Assembly: GCA_033439265.1 (NCBI GenBank)
Contig: JAVTVX010000031.1
Coordinates: forward strand, 14,979,001 to 15,043,000
Length of the DNA stretch: 64,000 nt
Origin: Dillenia suffruticosa
Taxonomy: Eukaryota > Streptophyta > Magnoliopsida > Dilleniales > Dilleniaceae
Reading direction: 5' to 3'
In this document: in pieces, positions 1 to 10,436 of the stretch
Numbering within the stretch: the first letter of the stretch is position 1
How the letters are laid out: every line of letters begins with the position of its first letter
The notes under the pieces: model-generated
The model's input: only the letters and a program-made list of their open reading frames with translations
The model's database searches: none
What the model was told of the DNA's origin: nothing
Made by a program: the position numbers and the translations under genes

Positions 1-1740
1 GTAGTTAAATCTTGAGCTCTCTCAGCTCAAATGGTACCATTCTATATAGCGGAATAGAAATAAGAGTAATCCTTAGAGCCAGATCAATCTCAAAATTGAA
101 CTTCCGAATCAATGATAATTAGGGTGGCTCCTCATGAAATACTTCCGGAAACTTCTGTACCACCAGAATCTCATCAAGTCTCGGATTCTGTATGGTGGTA
201 TCGATCATATGTGTCAGGTCTATCATACATCCCCGACGTATTATACGTCTGGCTTTCCTCACTAATACAATACCACGGGGTAACACCCGTCTCTCACTCG
301 TAAACGTCAGTGGTGGCCCTTCAGGCCTCCAAAAATCGTCTTTCTTGATAAAACAGTCTAAGAAAACTCTATAAGTATACAATTAATCTATCTCTAAGAT
401 GGCATCGAAATCTGTCATATCCAGTAGGATCAGATTTACTCTCAGCACTGTCCCACCTACCATGACATCATACTCTCTATATACGAATTCTCTAACCAAC
501 TGCTCACCAAGAGGAGCGACAACTAATAGCTCCTCATCAAGTAACGATAACAGCCCATCCGACTGTTGAGCGAAAGAAACTCTCACATAGAAATAGTTCG
601 ATCTTGTGCCAATAAGAACACAAACGTCGACTCCATATATTTCCATAGCACCAAGATTCAAAAAATATTAAATAAAATAAATAAAAATAAAAATAAAAAT
701 AAAAAGAATTTACTAAGAGTACGGAAAGAATAGGGATATATACCTGTATATCAAAATAGTTAAACCTCTAGTACTGTAACAATCATGTCCGTACATATCA
801 TCACAAAATACACGATTTCAAAAGAAACAGTGCATAAGGACCTCTAAACGGAAGGATCCGCAGGAGGATTACCCATGATCATATCTGGGTTCACCAGAGC
901 GTTCTCCTGAGTCACCGCATACACAAGGGCGTGCACCCTCAACTAATCTCGTGAAAACCTAATACTATATTGCTCCCGGCTGCAGTCCGTGGAGCAGTGT
1001 TACTAGAACGCGTAGGTGTTCCCTGCTGTTCTACACGTGGTGTATTCCGATAACTCGAAGCCAACTAACCTCCAAGTCACAAATCAGGGTATAAAGTCCT
1101 GATATGTCCCGGCTTCTCATAGTAGAAGCATGTAATAAGTGCTCTACATTTTTATTCGAGCGTGGTGCTTGCCACATATGCGGCAAAGAAAAAGTCGTTG
1201 AGCAGTAGCCTAGCTCATGGCACTAGGACTGGTGATATAACCACCGGAGATATGGTGCCGCTGAAACTCCGTGAAATATCTGCGGTCGAATTCCATTAGG
1301 AAATCACTTTGCCGCAATGACTTATAGCCTCATCGCAAATAGCCTCCCATCAAGTGAGGGTTTCCCTATCGAATAGTCTCTCAATAACTCGTAGACTATA
1401 CTCCTCGCGCAAGCCTAGATCTATCAAGAGCCGTCGTGTTCAGTTGACTCAGTGCTGTGCTACCGTAGCATCACCAAGTCCAAAAATCTGTGCATCCCAT
1501 CTGTCGAGCTACCGTGACTAGCTGGGTCAACTCGGGGATGCACCTAAGTATGGCGCAATTATTATAACTCAGATTCGAAACTGTAAGAAGAACGGCCACC
1601 GATGGACGATTTGGTGCCGCTTGAGTAAGAACTACTGTAGAAGAAATAAGTGCAACCGTAGATATCGGCGTTGCCATCAAAGGTGATGGGGTGACATCTG
1701 GACCCCATGTGCCGTGTACCACTCGTACACTTGCCCGAAA
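1..1740 (-). mobile_element. Decayed Ty3/gypsy retrotransposon, internal region
   Basis: This is the internal part of an old gypsy element that runs off the left edge of the window. On the minus strand it keeps a gag remnant (about 880-1740), a protease remnant (383-661) and the linker toward reverse transcriptase (119-382), in the same order as the better-preserved element at 10437-15483. Frames are broken many times. The gag N-terminus, leader and primer-binding site are missing where gag meets the LTR near 1740, so an internal deletion is inferred. It is the same broad family as the later element but clearly older. Confidence 0.8.
383..661 (-). pseudogene. Retropepsin fragment of the decayed gypsy element
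   Basis: A 92-residue open stretch aligns with the protease of the element at 12977-13816, sharing the LDEE, PLGEQ, VYRE and MTDFDAIL blocks. The catalytic DTGS motif of that copy reads GTRS here, so the active-site Asp is lost and the enzyme would be dead. The stretch is followed on the same strand by a second fragment (119-382) in another frame that carries the region linking protease to reverse transcriptase. Confidence 0.8.
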
Positions 1741-3593
1741 ATATCAAAAGTAAATAGTGAAGACGTTGGTATAATAGTCGGCTAGACGGTGGCGTCACAC
1801 ACGTCCTCCCCCTACGTGGGTTCAACCGGCCGCGCCTATAGCCTTTAGAATAAATGACGTTTGCGGATACCTCCTGCAGAAACGTATCCGGGCAACCCGT
1901 GCCTCTACAAACGCCTTTCGTAGCTACGGAATTATCATAGTATCACAAGGGCACAACGCCCCATAGTATCACAAGGGCACAACGTCCCACAAGTATCACC
2001 ACATCATCACATAACTAGTGGGCATCCAACCCACGTAGTTCATCAAAAACATTTTAAATTTGCGTGCCAATACGTCTTTTCAATTCATTTCAAAACAGCA
2101 TATCAATGTAACGGTATAAAATGAAATTTATACATTTTCAAGTAATAGCACAATTATTGTTTCATTTCAAACCATGGATACATAGTCATTAATATAATTC
2201 AAGACACTCCAATAATCACAAAACAGATTTAAAATTCAATGTCATACGTTAGATCAATGCATATTAAAAGCATGTTTTATCAAAAATACGACAGAAAACA
2301 GGTTTTTATTATTTTATGCAAGAGATTAGAGTCCCACTCACAGTCTACGGGAGGGAAGTCACTCCCTACTGACAAGCCAAATCGGATCTGACCGCTCGAG
2401 TCTCCAAAAGATCAACCTAAATCAGATTATCAATATTTAATATCAAATAAAAGCCAAATCAGGGATTTTCAATTTTTTTTCCTTCCAAATTTGTACCACC
2501 TAATTTACAAAACTTCATTATAGATTCTCGTTTCCTCAATTTCGAATCATCTGACTCACCAATGGTCAAGTTTCTAATATTTCTCATTTTTTTTGTCTAA
2601 TTTTCCTCGAATTTCACACATTTCAATATATTATGTAACTCTCGATCTAAATTCGACCTAATTTCGATAGAATTAATTCAAATGTTGAAAAGGTTGTATT
2701 TCTCTCACCTAGGGTTTCTCAGATTTCTGGATCTAGCTTTCGTTCACCCGTCAACCTGGTCTATAACCTGTAATGTTTACCATTTGAAACACAAGTAAGA
2801 AATTTAAGTCAAATTACCAATAATTTTTGAAACCCTAGTACGTACACGAAATCGAGAATTCATTTACCTACGCAAAGGGTCACGGGTCGTCGTGGCTCAC
2901 GGGCCATGGGCCGGACTGGGCCGTGGGCCGTACTGGCCTGCGGGCTTGGACGGGCTGTCGGGCCTGGTGGGCCCGTGGGCTTGCTGGGCCTACTGGCTGT
3001 AGTGCGTGCGCAGGCACTGGTGTACGCGCGCAGGCGCTGGCGCGCGCGCACAGGCGCTATCTCGCGCGCACAGGCACTGGCTCGCACACGAGCAGGGGCT
3101 AAGGCGTTCTGTGAGCAAAGGCGCGCTGCAGGGGTGCGCGGCAGGGGCGCGAGCAGGGCGCGCGCTTGCTGGGGGCACGTTCGCGCGCTGGGGCTGGAGT
3201 GCTCGCGCGCTGGGGCTGGAGCGCTCGTGCGCTGGGGCTCGATCGAGCGAGGAGGCAGCAATCGCGCGGAGGAATCGCGCTGTGGAGCGCTCAAGCTCGC
3301 GCGATGGTGGCAGAAGGAGGGAGTTGCTGCTGGCGGCGGCTGTTCGCGGACGGAAGCGAGATCGCGCGGCGGAGCTTGAGAAGGAGATGAGATCGCGAAT
3401 GATCGCGACTGCAGAAGGGAGAGTGAGCTGCGGGAGAAAGAAGAAGAAGTAGAAAAAGAAGAAGAAGAAGAAGGAGAAGGAGAAGGAGGAGTAGGAGAAG
3501 AAGGAGGAGAAGGAGAACCTGCGGCGGCGGTTGCGCGGCGGCGAGGGCACGGGAGGAGAAGCGCGGCAGTGCGGAAGTGAAATCGCCACGGAG

Positions 3594-3635
<42 letters not shown>

Positions 3636-3701
3636 AGAAAATTAGGGCTTTAAGCCCTAATTTTTAATTTCAGTTTTTTTTTTTTTTATTTGAGTATTAC
3701 A
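1741..3701 (-). mobile_element. 5' LTR (partial) of the decayed gypsy element
   Basis: The right end is the terminus TATTACA at 3695-3701, shared with the LTRs ending at 10388 and 27379. The inner end is lost near 1741, where sequence resembling the middle of the 7756-10388 LTR abuts gag. It holds a CpG-rich segment (about 2870-3600) and then a GA-rich run, as do the other LTRs. Long open frames in that GC-rich segment are compositional and are not called as genes. No target-site duplication can be checked because the other end lies outside the window. Confidence 0.7.
3639..3663. repeat. LTR-end palindrome, copy 1
   Basis: Two 12-base arms, AAATTAGGGCTT and its complement, surround a single T. 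The palindrome lies about 40 bases inside the LTR terminus, next to a GA-rich run. The same palindrome is at 10313-10337. Confidence 0.85.
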
Positions 3702-4237
3702 ACCAGAATATAAATTTAAATAGAGAGAAAAACAAAAAGTAGAGAATAATAGAAAGCTCACACAGACCAAAATACATGGTTCGAAAAATATTACCAGAAT
3801 GATGAGTAATTTAAATAGAATTCCATATGATATATGGGAATCAAAGTTAACCTAAAAACAAAGTCTTCTCAAGAATTTTGACATGTCAACCTCCATGGAT
3901 TTCTTTTAATAGGCCATGTAAACAAGAAGGTCTTGACAACTAAGCATGGTATGATATAAATATGCCATATAAGTAGAAACCTATTGACAACTAAATTAAT
4001 TTGTGAATAAGAAGCATAAAACCCAAATAAAATTCATTATCACAAGTATAAAATTATAAAAAGAAATAATATCAGATATTTTAAAAATCAAATCAATTAC
4101 TATTTTATTCTGATAATAAATATTCTCTAATTAAAAAACACACCAATAAGTATTGTATTCTAATAATCAATATTTTCTAATAAAGAAAACAAAGCATAGG
4201 CCATCTTTTTTCCCATGGAATATTAATCATGGGTCTT

Positions 4238-4696
4238 TCACTTCTTTTCTGTATACATATTTATCTCGTATCTTCGACCAAGTCCGAGGCTTCTATATAG
4301 ATAAGACTTAGGATTCAGCGCTTCGTTCGAACCTACAACACCAAGAATTATGCGGTGAGAGTCTGGCACGTTGAGCATGTGGCGGATTGTCTTCCTTACA
4401 TCCTCCACGACCGCCCTATGATCGAATGTCAGATCTATTGTGGGAAGGCCGTTGTTTATTGGGATTACTCTCAAATCCATGTCTTGAGAGAGTGTAAGTT
4501 TGGTTCGTGGAGATATATTATAAGAACCCAAAGTACGATAAGAATCATCCAATCTTTGGGCACCCGAGGAGAGTTTTTGATGGTATTCCAGGACATTTGT
4601 GCTACCCCTTAGTCGAGCTTTCAAGTGACTGACCGGATCTGTGGGGTTCATCCTAAACCCATGCTTGTCATCACAGTAGACGACGGTGATGTCCAT
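4238..4696 (-). CDS. Tandem ubiquitin-like domain protein (copy A1)
   Basis: This intronless gene encodes 152 residues made of two ubiquitin-like folds, about 1-72 and 74-148. Domain 1 shows the ubiquitin-type pattern of a beta hairpin, a KAR helix and a QRLDDSYRTLGSYNI segment that matches ubiquitin's QLEDGRTLSDYNI region. Domain 2 is more divergent. There is no C-terminal Gly-Gly, so conjugation to targets is not expected. The first ATG is at 4696. The open frame extends upstream without a Met codon, and that leader aligns with the leader of gene B1. It differs from A2 at two residues. Its function is unknown; it could be an adaptor for ubiquitin-binding or proteasome partners, but that is inference only. 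Confidence 0.75.
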   Translation of the reverse strand: MDITVVYCDDKHGFRMNPTDPVSHLKARLRGSTNVLEYHQKLSSGAQRLDDSYRTLGSYNISPRTKLTLSQDMDLRVIPINNGLPTIDLTFDHRAVVEDVRKTIRHMLNVPDSHRIILGVVGSNEALNPKSYLYRSLGLGRRYEINMYTEKK

Positions 4697-5034
4697 GACT
4701 TTTTGTGGTGGGAAGTAGGTGTTTTGCTGGGGCTTTCTCCTCCTCAAGGAACAAAAGAGAGAGAACAAAGCAAGTGCGTAAGAAGAAAGGAGGGAGGAAG
4801 TTGCCTATTTGTATGGGGTTTGAGACAAATGGATGGAAAGTGAATAATATTATAATTCATTTATAAGTTTATTTTTATTAGATTGGAAAGTCAATGATTA
4901 ATAAGAAAAGGCAAACTACATAATTTTATTGATTATTGAAAAGCATGCTATACATTTATGACAAATTAAGAACTTACTTTTTTTAAAAATGATACTTGAT
5001 GGTATAATTAACTTAATTAGATAGTTCTGTGATT

Positions 5035-5112
5035 GAATACAAGTTAAAGAAATCAAAGGAATCATCAAACTTTGATACTCAATCAGATAGATGATTTCTT
5101 TAACTTATATTC
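5035..5112. repeat. Upstream inverted repeat of gene A1
   Basis: Arms 5035-5055 and 5092-5112 match at 20 of 21 positions; the core arm is AAGTTAAAGAAATCA. It lies about 340 bases upstream of the UBL start codon. An inverted repeat occupies the same place in block B but with different arm sequence. Confidence 0.8.
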
Positions 5113-6471
5113 CGCCCCTCTCGCGTAATAGAATTGATTACGGGATCAATGATATTCAAAATTCCAATGAAACAATACAAATAAAGTAATTTTATATGAC
5201 AACCAAACAGCGGAAATTTACATTTCCTCATGCTTTCTCGTTCTCTAGTGTTTTGATGAACCAGATCAGGCTTGCCTTAACATATTACTTTTTAGTGAAA
5301 GATTTCTTTTTGACTTCTGATCTATCAAAACTTGGTCCATCCTCTCTACGGTGCGATCGGGCTCGGTGAACGATTCAAATGTTCAATATACATTATTCTT
5401 ATATGGATATCTTGTATTAATTTATTAAATTTTGAGATTTTGAATGGACAAATCTTTAACAACATGACAGTACTAAACAATGTTATTAGAATAGAATTGA
5501 ACCGGCCGGTTCAACTTGAGAACAGGCGAACTCGCCCCTTCACAATCTCATGCTATAAAATAATCTTAATATACATGTTTCTAAACTTTCTTTCAATTTT
5601 ATTACGTATAATTAAATACAAAATATTTTACATGAATTCCTTAAGTAACATGCGAGTAACTCACTAGTTATGTAATATAATACAAGTGAGACATCCAAAG
5701 GTAAATGTGTTTGAAAAGGAACTACATTTTGAACCAGATATTAGTGGTTCACTGATTCACCCATCGTCTCGATGGTTCAATTAACCTTAACTTGCACGCT
5801 TTTTTTTTTATTTTCGAAAAAGACCTCGGTGGGAGAATTGTGATCCTTAACATAAACTAGAGGGACGATGTGGTGTTGCAGACATCAAATGTTTTGTCAC
5901 ACACCAACAACCCCCCCCCCCCCGGGGAAAAAAAGGAATGCAGTGGCCTTGATTTTGTGATGTACCATTTGAAACTATGTGGGTTATTTTCTGCATGCTC
6001 ATTGTGAGTAACACCACAATGTATGGTCGTCCTAATGGCATATGTGCTACATTCTTTAATTAAATAATTGATTCAAAATTTGAGAATGAATAATATTATA
6101 TTGATAAAGTCATCATTAAATAGAGGTCTACAAATATTCGAACAGAATTAATTATAATATGATTTCAGATAAATGTGGTATATACCAAAAAAAAAGAAAA
6201 AAGAATGGGTAACGCCAGATACTGTTTCTTGCTGAACATTATGTCTCTTCCTGTTCTAATGTTTGTGAATTTCCTAAAATCCGGTTGTAATTATGTTATT
6301 AGAAAAAAAAATAGCCAAGAAGGAAAATATATTGAGAGAAAAAGAGAGAATTGTTCTGACGAGCCTTACCAGTCTCTGAAGCCGTGGAGTCAAACATTTC
6401 CCGCAAACAAATGAATCCATAACAACATAAGAAAACATCAAAAACATGGTCACATAAAGATTGCAACAAAC

Positions 6472-6545
6472 CAATGTACACATACATACATATACATATA
6501 TATATGTATGTATGCATGCATGCATGCATGATATATATATGTTTT
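6472..6545. repeat. TATATG/GCAT microsatellite in A1
   Basis: Short alternating ACAT, TATG and GCATGCATG repeats form a self-complementary tract. The matching tracts in A2 and A3 differ in length and in repeat type. Confidence 0.85.
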
Positions 6546-6762
6546 TCTCTTAAGAAACATATCCTTGTCCACACACGACGGACACACCCCTACAAACGTA
6601 TCATACGAGCACATTTTCTTTATGTGTCGAGTGTTGCCCTCAATATATGGGTCGAGCTCCAACAACAATGTGGTATCCTCGTGGGCCTAGCCCGATAATG
6701 GGTATGGACTTGGGCCTGAGCTCTAAGTCAAGCAGGCATCTACGGCACCAATCTGCGTTCTA

Positions 6763-6932
6763 CTTTTTTTTTCACCATCAGTATTCAGATTTTACTCGAT
6801 TAATTCAATTTAAATACTGTAAAACCCATTTTAGGAGTTGGTTCTCCCAAATGTTTTTTGTCATTCCCAAAATTTGAAGTCGAGATCTCTGATTAAAGAG
6901 ATAGAGTGTCCAACCATTCAACTCAAAGGAGT
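6763..6932 (-). mobile_element. SINE relic in block A1
   Basis: The plus strand starts with a T-run (the minus-strand poly-A tail). It continues with a 3' body containing a GAGAACCAACTCCTAAAATG-like segment and ends in a degenerate tRNA-like head with a GATCTCGACTTCAA B-box-like stretch. The same body type recurs at 19475-19625, 41674-41881 and 47207-47378. It is also present in A2, so it predates the duplication. Target-site duplications were not resolved. Confidence 0.5.
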
Positions 6933-7014
6933 TTTCGACCTCATAGCTATCACTTTACATTTTGTGATGTTATCTACCAGCCATTTTTCCTTTTAAAACA
7001 TGGGGTGCCAAGTT

Positions 7015-7427
7015 AGCTCATGTACCCGTCTAAGAATAGCCGATGTGGCTTCACTTGGCTCGAACAAAGTAGAATGACCGGCCACCGGCGGTGGAACCGG
7101 TGCCGTAGGAACTGGCGTTGCTGCAGGTGCAGGCGTCGTTGCAGGTGCAGGCGCCGCTGTAGGAGGTGGCGGGGGCGGAATCTGGACCCCATGCGAAGCG
7201 TACTACTCGTACACCTGCCTAAAGGCGTCGAGTGTGGGTACGGGAGTTTCAGCCTGAGTAGCTAGCTGAATAGGTGCCGGTGGCGGCACGCGAGTCGAGG
7301 TACGATCCTCTGGCTCGTCTAAGTCCTCTGGTACTCATGGGGTCTCGGGTGCCCGAGGTGCATCTGGCACTAACAAACCGTCAAGCGATGCGAATCTAGC
7401 ACCTCTCCTTCCACGTCTAGGTGGCAT
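7015..7427 (-). pseudogene. Second gag, N-terminal stub
   Basis: The start MPPRRGRKGARFAS and the following Pro/Ala-rich region match the gag at 15483 closely, including the region around the VQIPPPPP tract. The stub carries an extra 18-base tandem unit near 7139-7160, and the frame is truncated at the junction with block A1. The leader and primer site (7428-7755) follow it, so it belongs to a second element copy that shares the 7756-10388 LTR. Confidence 0.8.
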
Positions 7428-7737
7428 AATTCAGCAAGCGAAAGATGCTTATTAAGTATCAGAAAAAGAATAGGCACGGTTCAAGAATTTTCTAGACTAA
7501 TCATAGCATGGCTACCCTCACAAAAGAATGAAATTCTTAGTTCAATAGGAGAAGAATATAACATGTTAGGTTAGATACAACCGTATCTAACCCCCTAAAA
7601 TAGATGAACTCATATGCCTATGACCATGCATTGGGACTTCTTGACTATATGAAACTCTCATGCATTGAGAACTTTAAACACAACACACGTGGGAATGTTT
7701 TCAAAACTCTTTTCCTATATAGCTCTCAACCAAGTCT

Positions 7738-7747
7738 CTCTGATACC
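7738..7747 (-). other. Primer-binding site (tRNA-iMet type), second copy
   Basis: On the minus strand TGGTATCAGAG begins a few bases after the end of the LTR. It matches the 3' end complement of plant initiator tRNA-Met. It sits on the outer side of the central LTR, which shows that this LTR also serves as the 5' LTR of the truncated second copy. Confidence 0.75.
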
Positions 7748-7755
7748 AATCCAAC

Positions 7756-10388
7756 TGTCACGTCCCGAACCGGGAGCGTAAACAGCCGCCCGTTACCCTG
7801 GATGTCGACTGTATTTTTACAGAAAATCGGACAGAATCTCCACTTATATCGGAGGTCTCTCATATTAAAATAAACCTGTTACCTGTCCAAAAGGGGCCAT
7901 CCCGGCCTCAAAATGCATAAATTATCCTCAACAACAAACCAGATCATCCATACTGCACAATCCAGGGCAACGCAAGGCTAACAAACAATTCTCCACAGTC
8001 CTAACCACAAACCTCTACTGCCATGCCCCCATCAAAGGCATGGACAGCCGCCAGTCTCCCCTCCTGTGATTTAGAGGAGGCACCGAGCAATCCTAGAGGA
8101 CACTTCTAAGATATGACACATTCCCAAATACAGACGCAACGAAAAAGAAATGCCTCAATGCAATGTCATGCAGTGACATGAGAGTTCCACAATTTAAATG
8201 TCCATACAGTCATCCCAAAACTATAAAAATGGTCATCTATAGACCTCAAAATACATATACATCACCAATACAAATTTACAGCGGAAATACACAATGACTC
8301 CTCAAGTCCAGGCCTGATCTCTCAAAGATACTGAGCGTCCTAAAAGCGACGCTCCTTGTCAGATACTATCTCTGAAACAAAAGGGAAATGAGGGGTGAGT
8401 ACTCGGGAAAGAATACTCAGTGAGTGAGTGGGTCAATGCAATCGTCAAATATGGAATGTGAAACTGGAGTGTCAAAACATAAGTATATAAATCATATTTC
8501 AAATTATCATGCTTTTCATTTCAATAATATATCATTTCACGCATTTTCAAGTCAAATATGCATCCAAAGTACCATCATTTAAAATCATAGAGCTGCCAGC
8601 CGAAAATGTCGTGGCAGAGATCTACCGCGACCTATGACAGATGCACCGGGGGTGTTATATGCAAATTTCTTTAAAGTGCTCTCTACCCCGGCGTTGGCGA
8701 GGAACCTCGTCCATGTGCTAGACTTGGAAAGGATATCCAATCCAAATCCAAATCCTCCCCCTTTCGGGTTCAACCTGACTAGTACCGTGTCGATAATCAA
8801 ATCACGACAACTCGTGGGATACCCCAGGCCTAGGCATATCTGGACGCCACCAAAGCGTATCTCACGGTATCCTTCGTAGATACGGAACAATACATATCAA
8901 AGCTCTCAAGGCCAAAATCAATATCATATCAAAATGTGTCGAAATCAGTTTCATAAACTAATGCAACATATAGCATAAAATGACACATTATACATTTCAA
9001 CCACATGGATGTATAATTTCATAATTCAACACAGTTTTTGGACACTCCATCGGTTCACAAAAATCAATTTTTAAAACCAGTCAAAACCTTTCAAGCACGC
9101 TACAAATCATGCTCATTTATCAAATATTATAAAACAGGGTTTACGCATTAAACAAAAGTATTGAAATAAATCTCACTCACAGTTTTGGGGAGGGTAGCAC
9201 ACTTCCCAATAACACCACAATACGCAGAACAAGGCGCCCCTCAATGGAGTCACCAAGAAAGCCAACCTAATAAAGTCATCACGATTTTCATCAATTTTCG
9301 ACTATTTCAGGGTTTATCGTTTTTCTTAAATTCGTACAAACCCTAAATTTTTCAATTTATAAACAACTTCACTGTCATCAATTTCATTCTATTTATAAGT
9401 AAATAACCAAAATTCAAAATAAATCTTAAGCTAAAACCAACTAATGCTACCTAATTTGACAAAGTTTATTCAAGGGTTGAAGAGATTTCATTTCTCTCAC
9501 CTAGGATTTTTCGGATCTCAGATCTAGCTTTCGTTCGCCCGTTGGTTTGGTCTAAAACCTGAATGTTTCCAAATTTGAAACAATTGCAAACAATTTAAGT
9601 CCAATTACTAAAGAATTTCAAAATCCAAGTGCGAAAATCGAAACTTAGAGTCATTTACCTTCGCAGAGGCTCACGGACTGTCACGGGCCGTCGCGGGCCG
9701 TGGGCCGCGGGCTGATGGACTGGCGGGCCGGTGGGGCTGCGGACCTGATGGGCCTGCGGCCTGGTGGGCCTGCGGCCTGTGGGCCTGGCAAGCCGGATCG
9801 CGCGCTGGAGCGCGCTCGCGCTGGTGCTGGCGCTGGCGCTAGCTCGCACGCTGAAGCGCACTCGCGAGCTGGATCGTGCGCTGCTCGCGCTGTGGGTCGC
9901 ACGCTGGAGCGCTCGCGCTCGTGCTGGGGTGTGCTGGAGCAGTGGATCGCGCGCTAGAGTGCACGCTGGCTCGTGCTAGGGCGTGCTAAGGCGCGCTGGG
10001 GTCACGCGCTGGGGGTCGCGCGCTGCTTGCGCTGGGCTCGCGCGCTGCTCGCGCTGGGCTCGAACTAGCTCGAGCGGGTTCGCGCTGGTTCGCGCGAAGA
10101 AGAGCGCAGTGGCGCTCATGCAGGGAGTAGCTGCAGCGGCTCGCTCGCGGGAGGGAGGAGCTGCAGCGGCTGTGGGTGGCGCGCGGAGATCTTCACGGTG
10201 GAGGATGGCAGCGGGAGAGAGAGAGCCGTGGCGGCGGGGGATCGGAGAAGAGAGAAGAAAAGGAGAGAGGGAGAGAGAAGAGAGGGGGAAAGAGAGAGAG
10301 AGAATGGAAGATAAATTAGGGCTTTAAGCCCTAATTTTAAATATCCCTTTTTTTTTCTTTCTTTCTTTCTTTCTTTCTGAGTATTACA
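7756..10388 (-). mobile_element. Complete central LTR of the gypsy element
   Basis: The LTR is about 2.63 kb, bounded on the plus strand by TGTCACGTCCCG and TATTACA. It is flanked on one side by the PPT of the upstream copy and on the other by a primer site. It contains a CpG-rich block (about 9655-10230), then a GA-rich run, then a palindrome near its terminus. Open frames in the CpG-rich block are compositional only. Its inner end closely matches the truncated LTR at 15814-16478, with scattered substitutions. Confidence 0.9.
10313..10337. repeat. LTR-end palindrome, copy 2
   Basis: This has the same 12-base arms around a single T as at 3639-3663, about 50 bases inside the LTR terminus. Confidence 0.85.
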
Positions 10389-10403
10389 TTTTCTAACCCC
10401 CTA
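10389..10403 (-). other. Polypurine tract
   Basis: On the minus strand AGGGGGTTAGAAAA directly abuts the LTR terminus. This is the expected site of plus-strand DNA priming. Confidence 0.7.
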
Positions 10404-10436
10404 AAAACAAGTCTCGTTCTCGAGACTAAAAAAAAA

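Larger units (their letters stand above)
3718..7014. repeat. Segmental duplication block A1
   Basis: This block is nearly identical to A2 (20034-23381), including UTRs, introgenic microsatellites and a SINE relic. Its left edge lies 17 bases from an LTR terminus. Its right edge is cut by retrotransposon gag sequence, whereas A2 continues into unrelated host sequence. Differences from A2 are scattered single bases, small indels and microsatellite lengths, so the duplication is recent compared with C1/C2. Confidence 0.9.

Noticed and set aside
2860..3589. Several overlapping long open frames (Ala/Arg/Ser-rich) on both strands
   Set aside because: They lie in the CpG-rich, repetitive block of an LTR. 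Multiple frames are open at once and composition is extreme, with no domain, so they are compositional artefacts. The same applies to 9655-10327 and 26426-27384.
5909..5924. Long C run followed by GGGG, considered as a structured element
   Set aside because: It is a homopolymer whose length differs among A1, A2 and A3; no conserved structure is evident.
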